The notes beneath the pieces were generated by a model. That model had not been told where the DNA came from. It worked only from the letters and a program-made list of their open reading frames with translations, and searched no databases. From the NCBI RefSeq assembly GCF_030527965.1, contig NZ_JAUMZU010000017.1:1-60510 (forward strand): a stretch of 60,510 nt of DNA, in the 5' to 3' direction. Each line of letters starts with the position of its first letter. Position 1 is the stretch's first letter. This stretch comes from Neisseria sp. (GTDB lineage Bacteria; Pseudomonadota; Gammaproteobacteria; Burkholderiales; Neisseriaceae). Positions 16,423 to 26,764 of the stretch are shown here, piece by piece. Both the position numbers and the translations under genes were made by a program.

Positions 16423-18495
16423 ATGACCCAACGTAAAATCCTCGTTACATCCGCCCTACCCTATGCCAACGGCAGCATCCACCTCGGCCATATGGTCGAG
16501 CATATCCAAACCGATATCTGGGTGCGCTTTCAAAAACTACGCGGCCACCAGTGTCATTACTGTTGCGCCGACGATACCCACGGTACACCGATTATGCTGG
16601 CGGCGCAGAAGCAAAACCTGTCGCCTGAAAATTTGATTGAGAAAGTACATGCCGAACATTTGGCCGACTTTACCGGCTTCCTTATCGGCTACGATAATTA
16701 TTACAGCACGCACTCACCCGAAAACAAACAGCTTTCCGAGCAAATCTATCTGGCCTTAAAAGCCAATGGAAAAATCGAAAGCCGCACCATCGAGCAACTT
16801 TTCGACCCCGAAAAACAAATGTTTCTGCCCGACCGCTTTGTTAAAGGCGAATGCCCCAAATGCCACGCGGCCGACCAATACGGCGACAACTGTGAAGTAT
16901 GCGGCACCACCTACGCTCCCACGGAGCTGATTAAGCCCTATTCCGCCGTATCCGGCGCCACTCCGGTGTTAAAAACGTCCGAACACTTCTTTTTCAAACT
17001 GGGCGAATGTGCGGATTACCTCAAAAACTGGACGTCCGGCCATACCAAACTGGCCGACGGCCGCATTCAAAGCCATCTTCAACCCGAAGCGCTTAACAAA
17101 ATGAATGAATGGCTGGGCAACGGCGACAACGGCGAAACCACCCTGTCTGACTGGGATATCTCGCGCGACGCCCCTTATTTCGGCTTTGAAATTCCCGGAG
17201 AAGCCAATAAATACTTCTATGTCTGGCTCGATGCGCCGGTGGGTTACATGGCCTCGTTTAAAAACCTGTGCAGCCGCATCGGGTTGGATTACAACGAATA
17301 CTTCAAATCAGGCAGCGAAACCGAGATGTATCACTTTATCGGCAAAGACATCTTATATTTCCATGCCCTATTCTGGCCTGCCATGCTCCAATTCTCCGGC
17401 CACCGAGCACCCACCGGCATATTCGCCCACGGCTTTTTGACCGTTAACGGCCAGAAAATGTCTAAATCACGCGGCACTTTCATCACAGCCCGCTCATATC
17501 TGGACAGCGGCCTGAACCCCGAATGGATGCGCTATTACATCGCCGCCAAACTCAACAGCAAAATCGAAGACATCGATTTGAATTTGCAAGATTTCATTTC
17601 CCGCGTCAACAGCGATTTGGTCGGCAAATACGTGAATATCGCCGCCCGTGCCGCCGGTTTTATTACCAAACGGTTCAAAGGCTGTCTGAAAAACGTTTCC
17701 AACAGCCCATTGTTGGCGAAACTGGCCGCAGAAAGCGAAGCCGTTGCCGCCGATTACGAAACGCGCGAATACGCCAAAGCCTTGCGCGACATCATGGCGC
17801 TGGCCGATACGGTAAACGAATACGTCGATGCCAACAAACCTTGGGAACTAGCCAAACAAGAAGGGCAAGACGAACGCCTGCACGAGGTTTGCAGCGAGCT
17901 TATCAACGCCTTCGCCATGCTAACAGCCTATCTTGCTCCCGTTTTACCTGAAACGGCACGCAGCGCCGCCGCATTCCTCAACCTACCCACCATCAACTGG
18001 GAAAACACCCGCCGCCCATTAGGCGATCACACCATCAACCCGTACCAACATTTAATGCAACGAGTGGAGCAAAAACAAGTGGAAGACTTAATCGAAGCCA
18101 ACAAACAAAGCATTGCCGCCGCACCTGCCGCTGCCGAAACCGCAACACACACGCCGGTAGCCGAACAATGCGCTTTTGATGATTTTATGAAAATCGATAT
18201 GCGCGTCGCTAAAGTATTAAGTTGCGAAGCAGTGGAAGGCAGCACCAAACTATTGAAATTCTCGCTGGATTTCGGTTTTGAGCAGCGAACCATTTTCTCA
18301 GGTATCGCCGCTTCCTACCCCAATCCGGCCGAACTAAACGGCCGCATGGTTATTGCCGTTGCCAACTTTGCACCGCGCAAAATGGCCAAATTCGGCACTT
18401 CCGAAGGCATGATACTGAGTGCCGCCACCGCAGACGGCAAACTCAAATTGCTGGATGTCGATTCAGGCGCGCAGCCGGGCGATAAAGTCGGCTAA
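16423..18495 (+). CDS. metG: Methionyl-tRNA synthetase
   Basis: A 690-residue class I synthetase. Signature HLGH at residues 20-23; zinc knuckle with Cys144, Cys147, Cys157 and Cys160; KMSKS near residue 345; anticodon-binding helical domain after 390; C-terminal EMAP/Trbp-like tRNA-binding domain (about 585-690, [16 protein letters not shown]) used for dimerisation. It charges tRNA-Met; one tRNA-Met gene lies 0.4 kb downstream. A variant DUS (AGGCTGTCTGAA) near 17680 encodes GCLK inside the protein. Monocistronic, with its own hairpin terminator. Confidence 0.97.
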   Translation: MTQRKILVTSALPYANGSIHLGHMVEHIQTDIWVRFQKLRGHQCHYCCADDTHGTPIMLAAQKQNLSPENLIEKVHAEHLADFTGFLIGYDNYYSTHSPENKQLSEQIYLALKANGKIESRTIEQLFDPEKQMFLPDRFVKGECPKCHAADQYGDNCEVCGTTYAPTELIKPYSAVSGATPVLKTSEHFFFKLGECADYLKNWTSGHTKLADGRIQSHLQPEALNKMNEWLGNGDNGETTLSDWDISRDAPYFGFEIPGEANKYFYVWLDAPVGYMASFKNLCSRIGLDYNEYFKSGSETEMYHFIGKDILYFHALFWPAMLQFSGHRAPTGIFAHGFLTVNGQKMSKSRGTFITARSYLDSGLNPEWMRYYIAAKLNSKIEDIDLNLQDFISRVNSDLVGKYVNIAARAAGFITKRFKGCLKNVSNSPLLAKLAAESEAVAADYETREYAKALRDIMALADTVNEYVDANKPWELAKQEGQDERLHEVCSELINAFAMLTAYLAPVLPETARSAAAFLNLPTINWENTRRPLGDHTINPYQHLMQRVEQKQVEDLIEANKQSIAAAPAAAETATHTPVAEQCAFDDFMKIDMRVAKVLSCEAVEGSTKLLKFSLDFGFEQRTIFSGIAASYPNPAELNGRMVIAVANFAPRKMAKFGTSEGMILSAATADGKLKLLDVDSGAQPGDKVG

Positions 18496-18516
18496 ACCAA
18501 GCCTGTCTGAAACACA

Positions 18517-18571
18517 AACTGCACCCGTCAGATTGAGCATATTTGCTCTTTCTGAGTGGGTGCAGTTTTTT
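18517..18571 (+). terminator. Intrinsic terminator of metG
   Basis: AACTGCACCC and GGGTGCAGTT arms flank an inner imperfect stem, followed by TTTTTT. It lies just after a single DUS (18500-18511). This is a classical terminator rather than a DUS pair. Confidence 0.85.
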
Positions 18572-18735
18572 CATATAAGGCAGCATAGCAAGCACGCTTA
18601 AACGCAAACCAAGAGCCTCGGTCGTATACTTTTTAAGGTAGTTAAGCCGGATACACCAAAATGGAATGATTTGCGCCGGATTCGTCTGGTAGGGATTATT
18701 GCGCATTTAAAAATTAATCGGATTCGATTTCCCCG

Positions 18736-18782
18736 AAACAAAGAGCAGGTCGGAATAATATATTCCGACCTGCTCTTTGTTT
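18736..18782 (-). terminator. Terminator of the tRNA-Met/tRNA-Ala transcript
   Basis: A perfect 22-bp inverted repeat (arms 18736-18757 and 18761-18782) around a three-base loop, only five bases downstream of the tRNA-Ala CCA end. A T-run follows on the minus strand. Confidence 0.85.
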
Positions 18783-18787
18783 TAATC

Positions 18788-18863
<76 letters not shown>

Positions 18864-18868
18864 TTGAA

Positions 18869-18945
18869 TGGTGGCGAATCAGGGACTCGAACCCCGGACA
18901 CAAGGATTATGATTCCTCTGCTCTAACCGACTGAGCTAATTCGCC
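18869..18945 (-). tRNA. tRNA-Met (anticodon CAT, elongator type)
   Basis: A 77-nt minus-strand cloverleaf. Acceptor GGCGAAT pairs with ATTCGCC; anticodon loop ATCATAA in a GAGGA/TCCTT stem; T-arm GGTTCGAGTCC; encoded CCA. The CAT anticodon could also be the lysidine-modified tRNA-Ile2, but the overall sequence favours elongator Met. Confidence 0.9.
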
Positions 18946-19037
18946 TTGTTTGAGACCGCGTAATTTATCGGTTTGCCCGGCATTTGTCAAACAATATTTG
19001 ATTGAAATTTTTCTATATTTTGATTTTATTGAAAATA

Positions 19038-19071
19038 ATGCCTGTCTGAAAACCATTTTTCAGACAGGCAT
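19038..19071 (-). terminator. DUS inverted-repeat terminator
   Basis: ATGCCTGTCTGAA / TTCAGACAGGCAT directly downstream of the methyltransferase gene at 19084. Confidence 0.8.
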
Positions 19072-19083
19072 ATCAATATCACA

Positions 19084-20238
19084 TCACAATTTGTGGCAAA
19101 TATCACCGTAAGTAAAACCCGCCCAATCCACTTCGATTTGCTTGCCGAAAGCAATCACTTTGAATAACTCGCCCATTTCATGCTGCGCAGTAAGCTGCTG
19201 CAAAGCGGCCGCTTCTCGAACGTATTCCGGCGAGCCGGTGTGCTCGGGCGAAAATTGCTCGGCCAAAAGCTCGGTAATACCTAAATTCAATAAAAACGCC
19301 GCTTGGTTGGCATAACCGATTAAATCCAAACCCACCTCGGTACCTGCTTGGGCAATATCGGTGAAATTAACGTGGGCGGTCAAATCGGCCAGTCCTATCT
19401 GAAAAAACGGATCGTGCACGGTATGGTGCCGGTAATGGCCGATGAGTGTGCCGTCGCTGCGTTGCGGATGGTAATACTGAGCCGCATCAAAACCATAGTC
19501 GATCAGAATCACAGCACCGCGCTCCAGCTTTTGCCCGAGCGTGCGAACAAAACCGTGCTGCTCTGGATGCAGTTCGCTGGTATACCCTTCTTGCGGCGGA
19601 ATATATTGCATAGCGGCTTGCAACAGACTCTCATCTCTTAACACACGGGGTTCCAAAACAAAATGCCTGTCTGAAACAGCAACACCTATCCGCTGATACT
19701 GCTGGCTGCTGTAGGCAACTCGTTCGCAAGGCATGGCATCCAGCACTTCATTGCCTATAACAACACCATCCAAAACTTCCGGCAAAGTCTCGAGATGGAC
19801 GACCTTGTGAACATATTGCGGCACCCGACTGGCTAAGCACGCTCGCTGGCGATCTGCCAATTCAGGAGAGAGCTCGATAATGTAATAAAACTGAATTTCA
19901 GGGCAGCTTGCCAGCAAAGACGCAGCCAAATCGCCCGTTCCCGCGCCAAATTCGTAAACATTGCCCGCAGTTTGCGGCAGCAAGCGGGAGAACTGCCTAG
20001 CCAAAGCACGGCCGAACAACGGAGTCAACATCGGCGCGGTAACAAAATCGCCGGCCGCACCGATTTTATGAGAGCCCCCCGTGTAATAGCCATATTGCGG
20101 CGCGTAAAGCGCCAGCGTCATAAAACGGGAAAACGGAATCCAACCGCCGCTATCATCAATTTCTTGGCGAATAAGGCTTTGCAGCTTCTCACTGGAAACC
20201 AGAGCTTCGGCAGAAGGAGACGGAAGTGTTGTTTTCAT
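19084..20238 (-). CDS. MidA/NDUFAF7-family SAM-dependent methyltransferase
   Basis: A 384-residue protein of the DUF185 type: N-terminal block GGWIPFSRFMTLALYAPQYGYYTGG, a KIGAAGDFVTAP motif, the SAM-binding VYEFGAGTGDLAASLL (about 110-125), IIELSPELADRQR and VVIGNEVLDAMPCERV. In mitochondria the homologue methylates an arginine of complex I; the bacterial substrate is unsettled, though Neisseriaceae have a complex I. A DUS on the minus strand (about 19663-19674) lies inside the gene and is read as VSDRHF. Divergent from the dcw cluster with 329 bp between. Confidence 0.85.
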   Translation of the reverse strand: MKTTLPSPSAEALVSSEKLQSLIRQEIDDSGGWIPFSRFMTLALYAPQYGYYTGGSHKIGAAGDFVTAPMLTPLFGRALARQFSRLLPQTAGNVYEFGAGTGDLAASLLASCPEIQFYYIIELSPELADRQRACLASRVPQYVHKVVHLETLPEVLDGVVIGNEVLDAMPCERVAYSSQQYQRIGVAVSDRHFVLEPRVLRDESLLQAAMQYIPPQEGYTSELHPEQHGFVRTLGQKLERGAVILIDYGFDAAQYYHPQRSDGTLIGHYRHHTVHDPFFQIGLADLTAHVNFTDIAQAGTEVGLDLIGYANQAAFLLNLGITELLAEQFSPEHTGSPEYVREAAALQQLTAQHEMGELFKVIAFGKQIEVDWAGFTYGDICHKL

Positions 20239-20460
20239 AATGTTAAAATATGTAAAAAAATAAAGTTGTTTTCTTTATTATACCGCGCATCGCATCATCG
20301 CATGCAAATGCTTCAACGGTGGGCTTTCAAACCCATTTCCTGCCTATGTGCCCATGTCTATTGGGTTTTTCGGCAAAACAAGGGGTGTAAGAATAAGCAT
20401 AATCTTAGTAATTCAAGGTAAGTGCTTGTGCAAACGGTTGTTTTCTAAGACAGCATGCGT

Positions 20461-20489
20461 TTGACCTTAAAAGGATTTTTTTTTATAGT
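20461..20489 (+). promoter_or_regulatory. Promoter of the dcw cluster (mraZ P1)
   Basis: TTGACC (20461-20466), a 17-bp spacer, then TATAGT (20484-20489): a near-consensus housekeeping promoter. The spacer includes a run of nine T residues (20475-20483). The MraZ boxes start at the 3' edge of the -10 element. Confidence 0.75.
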
Positions 20490-20527
20490 GTGCAAATGTG
20501 GGGCAGGATGTATTAAAGTGTGCCTAA
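20488..20527 (+). promoter_or_regulatory. MraZ-type operator repeats
   Basis: Four units at exact 10-bp spacing: GTGTGCAAAT, GTGGGGCAGG, ATGTATTAAA, GTGTGCCTAA. MraZ in other bacteria binds direct repeats of a TGGG/GTGTG-type pentamer separated by 5 bp upstream of its own gene. Overlap with the -10 and start site suggests autorepression. Unit 3 is degenerate. Confidence 0.6.
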
Positions 20528-20567
20528 ATCCCAAATCTTAAACAATACCACTTTGGAGTAACAAATT

Positions 20568-21023
20568 TTGTTTGGCGGCGTTCATGAATTAAGCATAGAC
20601 AGCAAAGGACGGTTGGCAATTCCTGCCAAGTTCCGTGAGCGTCTGCTGCGCCGCTATACACCTTCTGTTGTGGCCACATTGGATTCGCGCCTCCGCATAC
20701 TGATTTATCCGGAAAGCGTATGGGAAGGTGTTGCAAACCAGCTTCTGGCTTTGCCCGTCGCAGGAAAGCCGGTTTTACAGCGCTACCAAAATCTGCTTTT
20801 ACACAATGCGGACACTCTGGAATTGGATGCTGCCGGACGTATTCTTCTCCCTGCAAATCTGCGCAAGCGCGTTGATTTCGATAAGGAAGTGACTTTGGTC
20901 GGCCGTGCCAACCGCCTTGAGCTATGGGGCAGAGCACATTGGGAAGCTGAAATGGATCAGGCTTTGGATGCCGATCCTGAAGATTTGGAAATGGAATTGG
21001 CTCAAACGGAACTGCAATTATGA
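20568..21023 (+). CDS. mraZ: Transcriptional regulator MraZ
   Basis: A 151-residue protein with a duplicated AbrB-like DNA-binding fold; each half carries a DxxGR motif ([16 protein letters not shown] near residue 10; [14 protein letters not shown] near 90). It starts with TTG at 20568, supported by GGAG nine bases upstream and by homology ([11 protein letters not shown]). It represses its own promoter in other bacteria through the repeats found upstream here. First gene of the dcw cluster; its stop overlaps the rsmH start (ATGA, 21020-21023). Confidence 0.95.
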   Translation: MFGGVHELSIDSKGRLAIPAKFRERLLRRYTPSVVATLDSRLRILIYPESVWEGVANQLLALPVAGKPVLQRYQNLLLHNADTLELDAAGRILLPANLRKRVDFDKEVTLVGRANRLELWGRAHWEAEMDQALDADPEDLEMELAQTELQL

Positions 21024-21988
21024 CCAGCCCGTCAACAGGGCGGCACATTACCGTATTGTTAAACGAAGCGGTAGATGCATTGCTCATACGTTCGGACGGA
21101 ATCTATGTAGACGGCACATTCGGTCGGGGCGGGCACTCCCGCTTGATTTTATCCAAACTCGGCGCAAACGGTCGCCTGATTGTGTTCGACAAAGACCCGC
21201 AAGCCATTGCAGCGGCCCGTGATTTAGCCCTGCAGGATAACCGCCTAAGTGTCATACACAACGGTTTCGCTTCATTCCACGCCAGCCTAAAAGAGCTGGG
21301 TATAACAGGAATAGACGGCGCTTTGTTTGATTTAGGTATTTCCTCGCCTCAGATTGACGATGCGTCACGCGGCTTCAGCTTCCGCTTCGATGCCCCGCTG
21401 GATATGCGGATGGATACCACACGCGGCCTGTCGGCGGCTCAATGGCTGGCCGGCGCCGATGAAAACGAAATTCATGAGGTGATTAAGAATTATGGTGAAG
21501 AGCGGTTTAGTCGCCAGATTGCGCGCGCCATTGTTTCGCAACGCGAAGAACAACCCGTTGATACAACCGGCAAGCTGGCGAAGCTCGTGGCACAAACCGT
21601 CCGTACTCGTGAACGCGGTCAAGATCCGGCGACGCGGACGTTCCAAGCCATTCGGATTTTCATCAACCGTGAGCTTGAAGAAATAGAAGCGGTGTTGCCG
21701 CAGGCGGTAATGCAGCTGAACAAAGGCGGCAGGCTGGCCGTGATTGCTTTCCATTCCTTGGAAGACCGTATTGTTAAACAGTTTATCAAACAGCATTCAA
21801 CCCACGCCCCACTGCCCAAATGGGCTGCGATTCGCGAAGCTGATTTGCCTCTTCCACCGCTAAAAGCAATAGGCAAAGCCATCAAGCCTTCGAAAGAGGA
21901 AATCGAATCGAACCCGCGCTCAAGGTCGGCGGTTTTACGGATAGCGGAGCGGACAGGCGGCATTTTTAGCCAGTCGGACAACCTATAA
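21020..21988 (+). CDS. rsmH: 16S rRNA (cytosine-1402 N4) methyltransferase
   Basis: A 322-residue protein (MraW). Opening block [13 protein letters not shown] and [15 protein letters not shown] form the SAM site; [27 protein letters not shown] and the C-terminal [13 protein letters not shown] are family hallmarks. It methylates C1402 in the ribosomal P site. Translationally coupled to mraZ and followed by ftsL after 44 bp containing a single DUS. Confidence 0.96.
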   Translation: MTSPSTGRHITVLLNEAVDALLIRSDGIYVDGTFGRGGHSRLILSKLGANGRLIVFDKDPQAIAAARDLALQDNRLSVIHNGFASFHASLKELGITGIDGALFDLGISSPQIDDASRGFSFRFDAPLDMRMDTTRGLSAAQWLAGADENEIHEVIKNYGEERFSRQIARAIVSQREEQPVDTTGKLAKLVAQTVRTRERGQDPATRTFQAIRIFINRELEEIEAVLPQAVMQLNKGGRLAVIAFHSLEDRIVKQFIKQHSTHAPLPKWAAIREADLPLPPLKAIGKAIKPSKEEIESNPRSRSAVLRIAERTGGIFSQSDNL

Positions 21989-22032
21989 AGCAGTCAGCTT
22001 CGGTTTAGCCGAATGCCTGTCTGAAAAAAGAT

Positions 22033-22293
22033 ATGAATAAGTTGAACATATTGTTGTTGTTGCTTGCTTTGGTATCGGGCTTATCTGTAGTAGCCGTACA
22101 AAACCAGTCGCGCCAGTATTTTATCGCGCTGGATAAAGCGCAAAAAAACAAAGTAACGTTGGATCAGGAATATGCCCGCCTGAAATTCGAGCAGGCGAAA
22201 CTATCCAATCACAAGCTGATTAAGGCAGCTGCGCAGAATCAAAACCTGCGGCCGCCCGAATCAGGGGATACCCAAATTGTAGAAGTGAAATAA
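22033..22293 (+). CDS. ftsL: Cell division protein FtsL
   Basis: An 86-residue bitopic protein: short N-terminus, one membrane helix (residues 5-24, [20 protein letters not shown]), then a periplasmic coiled coil ([21 protein letters not shown]). It forms the FtsQLB complex that activates septal FtsWI; ftsI follows 25 bp downstream. A DUS (TGCCTGTCTGAA, about 22015) lies within its 5' leader, just before the start. Confidence 0.92.
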   Translation: MNKLNILLLLLALVSGLSVVAVQNQSRQYFIALDKAQKNKVTLDQEYARLKFEQAKLSNHKLIKAAAQNQNLRPPESGDTQIVEVK

Positions 22294-22318
22294 TTTAGCA
22301 GTTAAAGAGAACCGTTGC

Positions 22319-24076
22319 ATGTTAATCAAAAACGAATATAAACCCAAAATGCTGGCCAAACAGCCCAATGCGCCCAAAACAATCGGCACAAACGGGCGGA
22401 TTTTGTTTGTGCTCGGCGGTTTGGCAGTGGCATTCTCCGCCTTAGTCGGCCGGGGAATCTACCTGCAAACCAGCGAACATGCTTTTTTAAAAGATCAAGG
22501 GGATCGTCGGTTTGTGCGCACGGTGGCGTTAAACGCCTCGCGTGGTACGATTTCTGACCGCAACGGCGCCACACTTGCTTTAAGCGCGCCCACCGAATCG
22601 CTGTATGCCATACCTTCCGCAATGGACGAAATGCCCAGCCAAGCTCAGATGGCCAAACTAGCGCGTCTTCTCGGCATGAGCGAAAGCGAAGTTGAAGCAA
22701 AACTGGCGAAAAAAGACAAAGATTTCGTATACATCAAGCGCCAATTGCCGCACGAAACGGCCAAGCAGATTGAAGCATTGGGCATCAAAGGCTTTGCCTT
22801 TCAGAAAGAATCCAAACGGCAATATCCGATGGGCAACCTTTTCGCCCATGTTATCGGTTTTACCAATATTGACGGCAAAGGTCAGGAAGGGCTCGAGCTT
22901 TCCCGTGAAGATGAACTGCGCGGCATCAACGGCGCAAAAGTGGTTTTGCGAGACAACAAAGGCAATATCGTCGACAGTTTGGCTTCTCCGCGCAACAGCG
23001 AACCGAAAAACGGCAACGACATCGTCTTATCCCTCGACCAACGCATCCAAACCCTCGCATACGACGAACTGAACAAAGCCGTTGCATATCACCATGCCAA
23101 AGCCGGCAGTGCCGTTGTTTTGGATGCCAAAACCGGTGAAATTTTGGCTTTGGTTAACAGCCCTGCCTATGATCCCAACCAACCGGCCCAAGCCGGCAGC
23201 GAACAGCGCCGCAACCGTGCCGTGACTGACATGCTGGAACCGGGCTCCGCTATGAAACCGTTCCCGATTGCCAAAGCCATTGATGCAGGAAAAGTAAACG
23301 AAAACTCCTCATTCGATACCCGCCCGTATGCCATCAATGGCAACATCGTGCGCGATACCCATGTGTATCCTACATTAAATCTGCGCGGCATTATGCAAAA
23401 ATCTTCCAACGTCGGCACCAGCAAACTGTCTGCCATGTTCGGCGCACAAGAAATGTATGACTTTTATAGCAGCGCGGGCATCGGTAAACGCATGCATTCT
23501 GGTTTCCCGGGAGAAACCGCAGGCATTCTGCATAACTGGAAACGCTGGCAGCCTTTCAGCCAGGCAACCATGTCTTTTGGCTACGGCTTGCAAGTCAGCC
23601 TATTGCAACTGGCGCGCGCCTATACCATCTTTACTGCAGACGGCCGCCTGCTACCGGTTAATTTTGAAAAACAACTGACTGTACCCAAAGGGGAGCAAGT
23701 CATCAAACCGGAAACCGCACGCACCATACGCAGAATCATGGTCTCCGTAACCGAACCGGGCGGCACTGGCGTAGCCGGCGCGGTAGAAGGATATAATGTT
23801 GCGGCAAAAACCGGTACGGCACGCAAACTGGTCAACGGCCGTTATGCGGATGATAAACATATGGCTACCTTCGTCGGCTTTGCTCCCGCTGAAAACCCGC
23901 GTGTCATCGTAGCAGTAAACGTAGATGAACCGAGCAAAAACGGCTACTACGGCGGCACGGTTGCAGGCCCTGTATTCAAAGGCATTATGTCGGGCAGTCT
24001 GAACATTCTGGGTGTGGCGCCGACCAAACAGCTAACCAATACAACCACCATCCACGTGGCCCAAAAATCAAATTGA
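22319..24076 (+). CDS. ftsI: Septal transpeptidase PBP2/FtsI (penA)
   Basis: A 585-residue class B penicillin-binding protein. One N-terminal membrane helix (about 27-48), pedestal domain, then transpeptidase with SAMK at 310-313 (Ser310 nucleophile), SSN at 362-364 and KTG at 497-499. These positions equal those I recall for gonococcal PBP2. Residue 312 is Met, the residue seen in mosaic cephalosporin-resistant gonococcal penA alleles in place of Ile; residue 316 is Pro, 512 Asp, 545 Gly, and there is no Asp insertion after 345. It crosslinks septal peptidoglycan with FtsW, encoded further along the cluster. Confidence 0.97.
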   Translation: MLIKNEYKPKMLAKQPNAPKTIGTNGRILFVLGGLAVAFSALVGRGIYLQTSEHAFLKDQGDRRFVRTVALNASRGTISDRNGATLALSAPTESLYAIPSAMDEMPSQAQMAKLARLLGMSESEVEAKLAKKDKDFVYIKRQLPHETAKQIEALGIKGFAFQKESKRQYPMGNLFAHVIGFTNIDGKGQEGLELSREDELRGINGAKVVLRDNKGNIVDSLASPRNSEPKNGNDIVLSLDQRIQTLAYDELNKAVAYHHAKAGSAVVLDAKTGEILALVNSPAYDPNQPAQAGSEQRRNRAVTDMLEPGSAMKPFPIAKAIDAGKVNENSSFDTRPYAINGNIVRDTHVYPTLNLRGIMQKSSNVGTSKLSAMFGAQEMYDFYSSAGIGKRMHSGFPGETAGILHNWKRWQPFSQATMSFGYGLQVSLLQLARAYTIFTADGRLLPVNFEKQLTVPKGEQVIKPETARTIRRIMVSVTEPGGTGVAGAVEGYNVAAKTGTARKLVNGRYADDKHMATFVGFAPAENPRVIVAVNVDEPSKNGYYGGTVAGPVFKGIMSGSLNILGVAPTKQLTNTTTIHVAQKSN

Positions 24077-24112
24077 AACATATGATTTAAACAGATAAGA
24101 GAAGTATTCAAT

Positions 24113-25606
24113 ATGTTCAGCGACCTTATTCCTCCAGCTGAAACCAACCTGCCGTCCCTGCTGTGCGAAAACGCAGCAGGGCGTTTGTTGCATTCGGACA
24201 GCCGTAAAATCCAACCCGGTGATATCTTCATCGCCTGCCAAGGCGAGTATGTTGACGGCCGAGCTTACATTCCCGCTGCGATTGCCAACGGCGCGTCTTT
24301 CGTATTTTGGGATGATGACGGTCAATTTACATGGAACCCCGAGTGGAACATAGCCAATCAAGGCATCAAAGATTTGAAATTCTGCGCCGGCATAGTGGCG
24401 GCACAAGTGTACGGCAATGTTTCAGACAGGCATTCCAATGATTTGACCATATGGGGCGTAACCGGCACCAACGGCAAAACCTCGATTACACAATGGCTGG
24501 CACAAGCCGCAGATATTTTAGAGCATCCCACCTCCTGTGCCATTATCGGCACCGTCGGCAACGGTTTCTGGGGAAATTTGCAGGAAGCCACTCATACCAC
24601 GCCCGATCCCGTTGCCGTACAAACTCTACTGCATCAGTTCAAACAACAGGGCGCATCAGCCGTTGCCATGGAAGTATCCAGTCACGGGTTGGATCAATTC
24701 AGAGTTAACGGCGTAGCGTTTCAAACTGCCGTCTTAACCAATCTGACCCGCGATCATCTCGATTATCACGGCACCATGGAAGCGTATGGCGCCATCAAAT
24801 CCCGCTTGTTTTATTGGCAAGGTTTGCAACATGCCATCATCAATGCCGACGACCAATACGGCTTGGAACTAATAGGTCGTCTGAAAAAAGACTGCCCTCA
24901 ACTCGCAGTATACGGCTATGGTTTTAACGAGCAGGCTGATATACGGATTACTCATTTCGCAGCTTCCTCAAACGGCATGGAGATCACGCTCCACACATCT
25001 TGGGGAAGCGGACAATGCACAACCCGCCTATTGGGTCGGTTTAACGCGCAAAACCTGGCCGCTTGTGTTGGCGTATTGTGTACCAGCGGCTATCCGCTCG
25101 AACAGGTTTTAAACGCTTTGACTCAAATCAAACCGGCCACCGGTCGCATGGATTGCATCATGAATCCGGGCAAACCGTTGATTGTCATCGATTACGCCCA
25201 CACGCCCGACGCGCTTGAGAAAGCGCTCGCCACCTTGCGCGAAATCAAGCCTCAAAACGCCAACCTCTGGTGCGTATTCGGCTGCGGCGGCAACCGTGAT
25301 AAAGGCAAACGCCCGCTTATGGGGGCGGCTGCCGTACGCAACTCAGATAAAGTTATCGTGACCAGCGACAACCCGCGCATGGAAGACCCTCTCGATATCA
25401 TTAACGACATTCTGCCCGCCGTACCGTCACCAGAACACGTTGAGGCCGACCGCCGCGCAGCCATCGAGTACGCGATACGACACGCCGCCAGCGACGACAT
25501 TATTCTGATTGCCGGCAAAGGCCATGAAACATATCAAGACATACAGGGCATAAAACATCATTTTTCGGATTTTGAAGTAGCCGAGGAGGTTTTATTGCAA
25601 AGATAA
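24113..25606 (+). CDS. murE: UDP-MurNAc-L-Ala-D-Glu:meso-DAP ligase
   Basis: A 497-residue Mur ligase. ATP-binding GVTGTNGKTS near residues 115-124, and the DNPR motif (419-422), which selects meso-diaminopimelate as expected for a Gram-negative. C-terminal GKGHETYQ also matches. It adds the third residue of the stem peptide in the cytosol. An internal minus-orientation DUS (about 24420) encodes SDRH. Normally murF follows; here an acquired Abi gene intervenes. Confidence 0.96.
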   Translation: MFSDLIPPAETNLPSLLCENAAGRLLHSDSRKIQPGDIFIACQGEYVDGRAYIPAAIANGASFVFWDDDGQFTWNPEWNIANQGIKDLKFCAGIVAAQVYGNVSDRHSNDLTIWGVTGTNGKTSITQWLAQAADILEHPTSCAIIGTVGNGFWGNLQEATHTTPDPVAVQTLLHQFKQQGASAVAMEVSSHGLDQFRVNGVAFQTAVLTNLTRDHLDYHGTMEAYGAIKSRLFYWQGLQHAIINADDQYGLELIGRLKKDCPQLAVYGYGFNEQADIRITHFAASSNGMEITLHTSWGSGQCTTRLLGRFNAQNLAACVGVLCTSGYPLEQVLNALTQIKPATGRMDCIMNPGKPLIVIDYAHTPDALEKALATLREIKPQNANLWCVFGCGGNRDKGKRPLMGAAAVRNSDKVIVTSDNPRMEDPLDIINDILPAVPSPEHVEADRRAAIEYAIRHAASDDIILIAGKGHETYQDIQGIKHHFSDFEVAEEVLLQR

Positions 25607-25735
25607 ATAGCTTTTCACTCAGAATCAAAATTAGTTAATCTCCGTCTGAGATAAATGGCTTAGACCAATCTTTGATATTCATTAATAACAGTAAAGCTTT
25701 AATTCTAATTTCATCAAAAATTATGAGAAAAAAAG

Positions 25736-26725
25736 ATGTCCAAACAATTAAAACCGTGGCTTGATTTTCAAGATCAGGTCAAACTTTTACAACGCAGAGG
25801 AATGACAATCGAGGATGCCGAACGTGCAGAAAAATATTTACGCCGTATCGGTTACTACCGTTTAAGTGGATATTTCCACGTTTTACGACAATGGGACCAA
25901 GGGCAACAGGTCTTGTTAGACCAATTTATATGTGGAAGTGATTTTGAAATCGTATTATCACTTTATCTATTTGATAAAAAACTACGTTTTTTAGCTTTAG
26001 ACGCATTAGAACGGATTGAAACTGCGGTTCGAGTGGATATTGTGCATATCTTAGGGAAACGTGATCCAATGGCACATACGAAACCTAATCTTTTTCATGG
26101 TAACTTTGCAAAGAAAGTGAATCCAATAGATGGTAAAACCGAACATAACAAATGGCTAGAAAAATTCAATATTTTGGAACAACGAGCTAAAAAGAGAAAT
26201 TTACCGTTAGTAAAACACAATATAGATACATATGGGATGCTACCTATTTGGGCTGCAAGCTGTCTATGGGATTTCGGCCTAATGTCTTGGCTCTTTAAAG
26301 GTTTAAAACACAATGATAAAGATAATATTGCGAAAAAATATGGCGCTGTGAATGGAAATACCTTTTCCAAATGGTTAAATAGTTTGAATGAAATTCGGAA
26401 TATCGCAGCACATCATGATCGGCTGTGGAATATAAGCGTATCCCGTACATCCACACCAATAAGCCAAGATCAATACTGGGCAAGACTTGATCATACAAAA
26501 CCATTTTTCTATTTTTGTATCATGCAGCAAATGATGAAAGCACTATGTCCTAATTCAGGATGGGCTTCACGGTTTGAGAGTTTGTTGGCTGAATTCCCTC
26601 AAGACAACCACAATAGTAAAGTTAGTTTAAAGAGATTCGGACTAATTACAGAACTAAGTAAATATGATCAAAACGGGGATTTTACGAAATGGGATCTTAA
26701 GCAATGGGATTTATGGAAAAGATAA
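25736..26725 (+). CDS. Abi-family (Abi_2/AbiD-AbiF type) abortive infection protein
   Basis: A 329-residue soluble protein with the Abi_2 pattern: KPWLDFQDQVKLLQRRGM, then YLRRIGYYRLSGYFHVLR, a central FDKKLRFLALDALERIETAVR, and a HEPN-type RNase motif RNIAAHHDRLWN with the Rx4H pair Arg221/His226. Known relatives act in abortive infection against phages, presumably by RNA cleavage. It sits between murE and murF inside the dcw cluster and is clearly more AT-rich than its neighbours, with AT-rich flanks of about 130-145 bp on each side: an insertion. It is co-oriented, so dcw transcription would read through it. Function in this strain is inferred. Confidence 0.85.
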   Translation: MSKQLKPWLDFQDQVKLLQRRGMTIEDAERAEKYLRRIGYYRLSGYFHVLRQWDQGQQVLLDQFICGSDFEIVLSLYLFDKKLRFLALDALERIETAVRVDIVHILGKRDPMAHTKPNLFHGNFAKKVNPIDGKTEHNKWLEKFNILEQRAKKRNLPLVKHNIDTYGMLPIWAASCLWDFGLMSWLFKGLKHNDKDNIAKKYGAVNGNTFSKWLNSLNEIRNIAAHHDRLWNISVSRTSTPISQDQYWARLDHTKPFFYFCIMQQMMKALCPNSGWASRFESLLAEFPQDNHNSKVSLKRFGLITELSKYDQNGDFTKWDLKQWDLWKR

Positions 26726-26727
26726 AA

Positions 26728-26764
26728 ACTACTGCGTACACAGTTAATGTGCAGAGGCAGTAGT
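26728..26764 (+). repeat. Inverted repeat at the 3' border of the Abi insert
   Basis: ACTACTGC (26728-26735) and GCAGTAGT (26757-26764) pair just after the Abi stop codon. There is no T-run, so it may be a weak terminator, a mRNA-stabilising hairpin or an insertion scar. Confidence 0.5.

Larger units (their letters stand above)
20239..20567. other. Divergent intergenic region before mraZ
   Basis: This stretch separates the MidA-type gene from mraZ. It holds the dcw promoter and MraZ boxes (separate entries). The left part (20280-20460) shows no gene or repeat that I recognise; a promoter for the MidA-type gene must lie there. Confidence 0.6.

Noticed and set aside
18572-18735. Possible transposase remnant between metG and the tRNA genes
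   Set aside because: No conserved transposase motif or terminal inverted repeats could be found; only a short open stretch on the minus strand.
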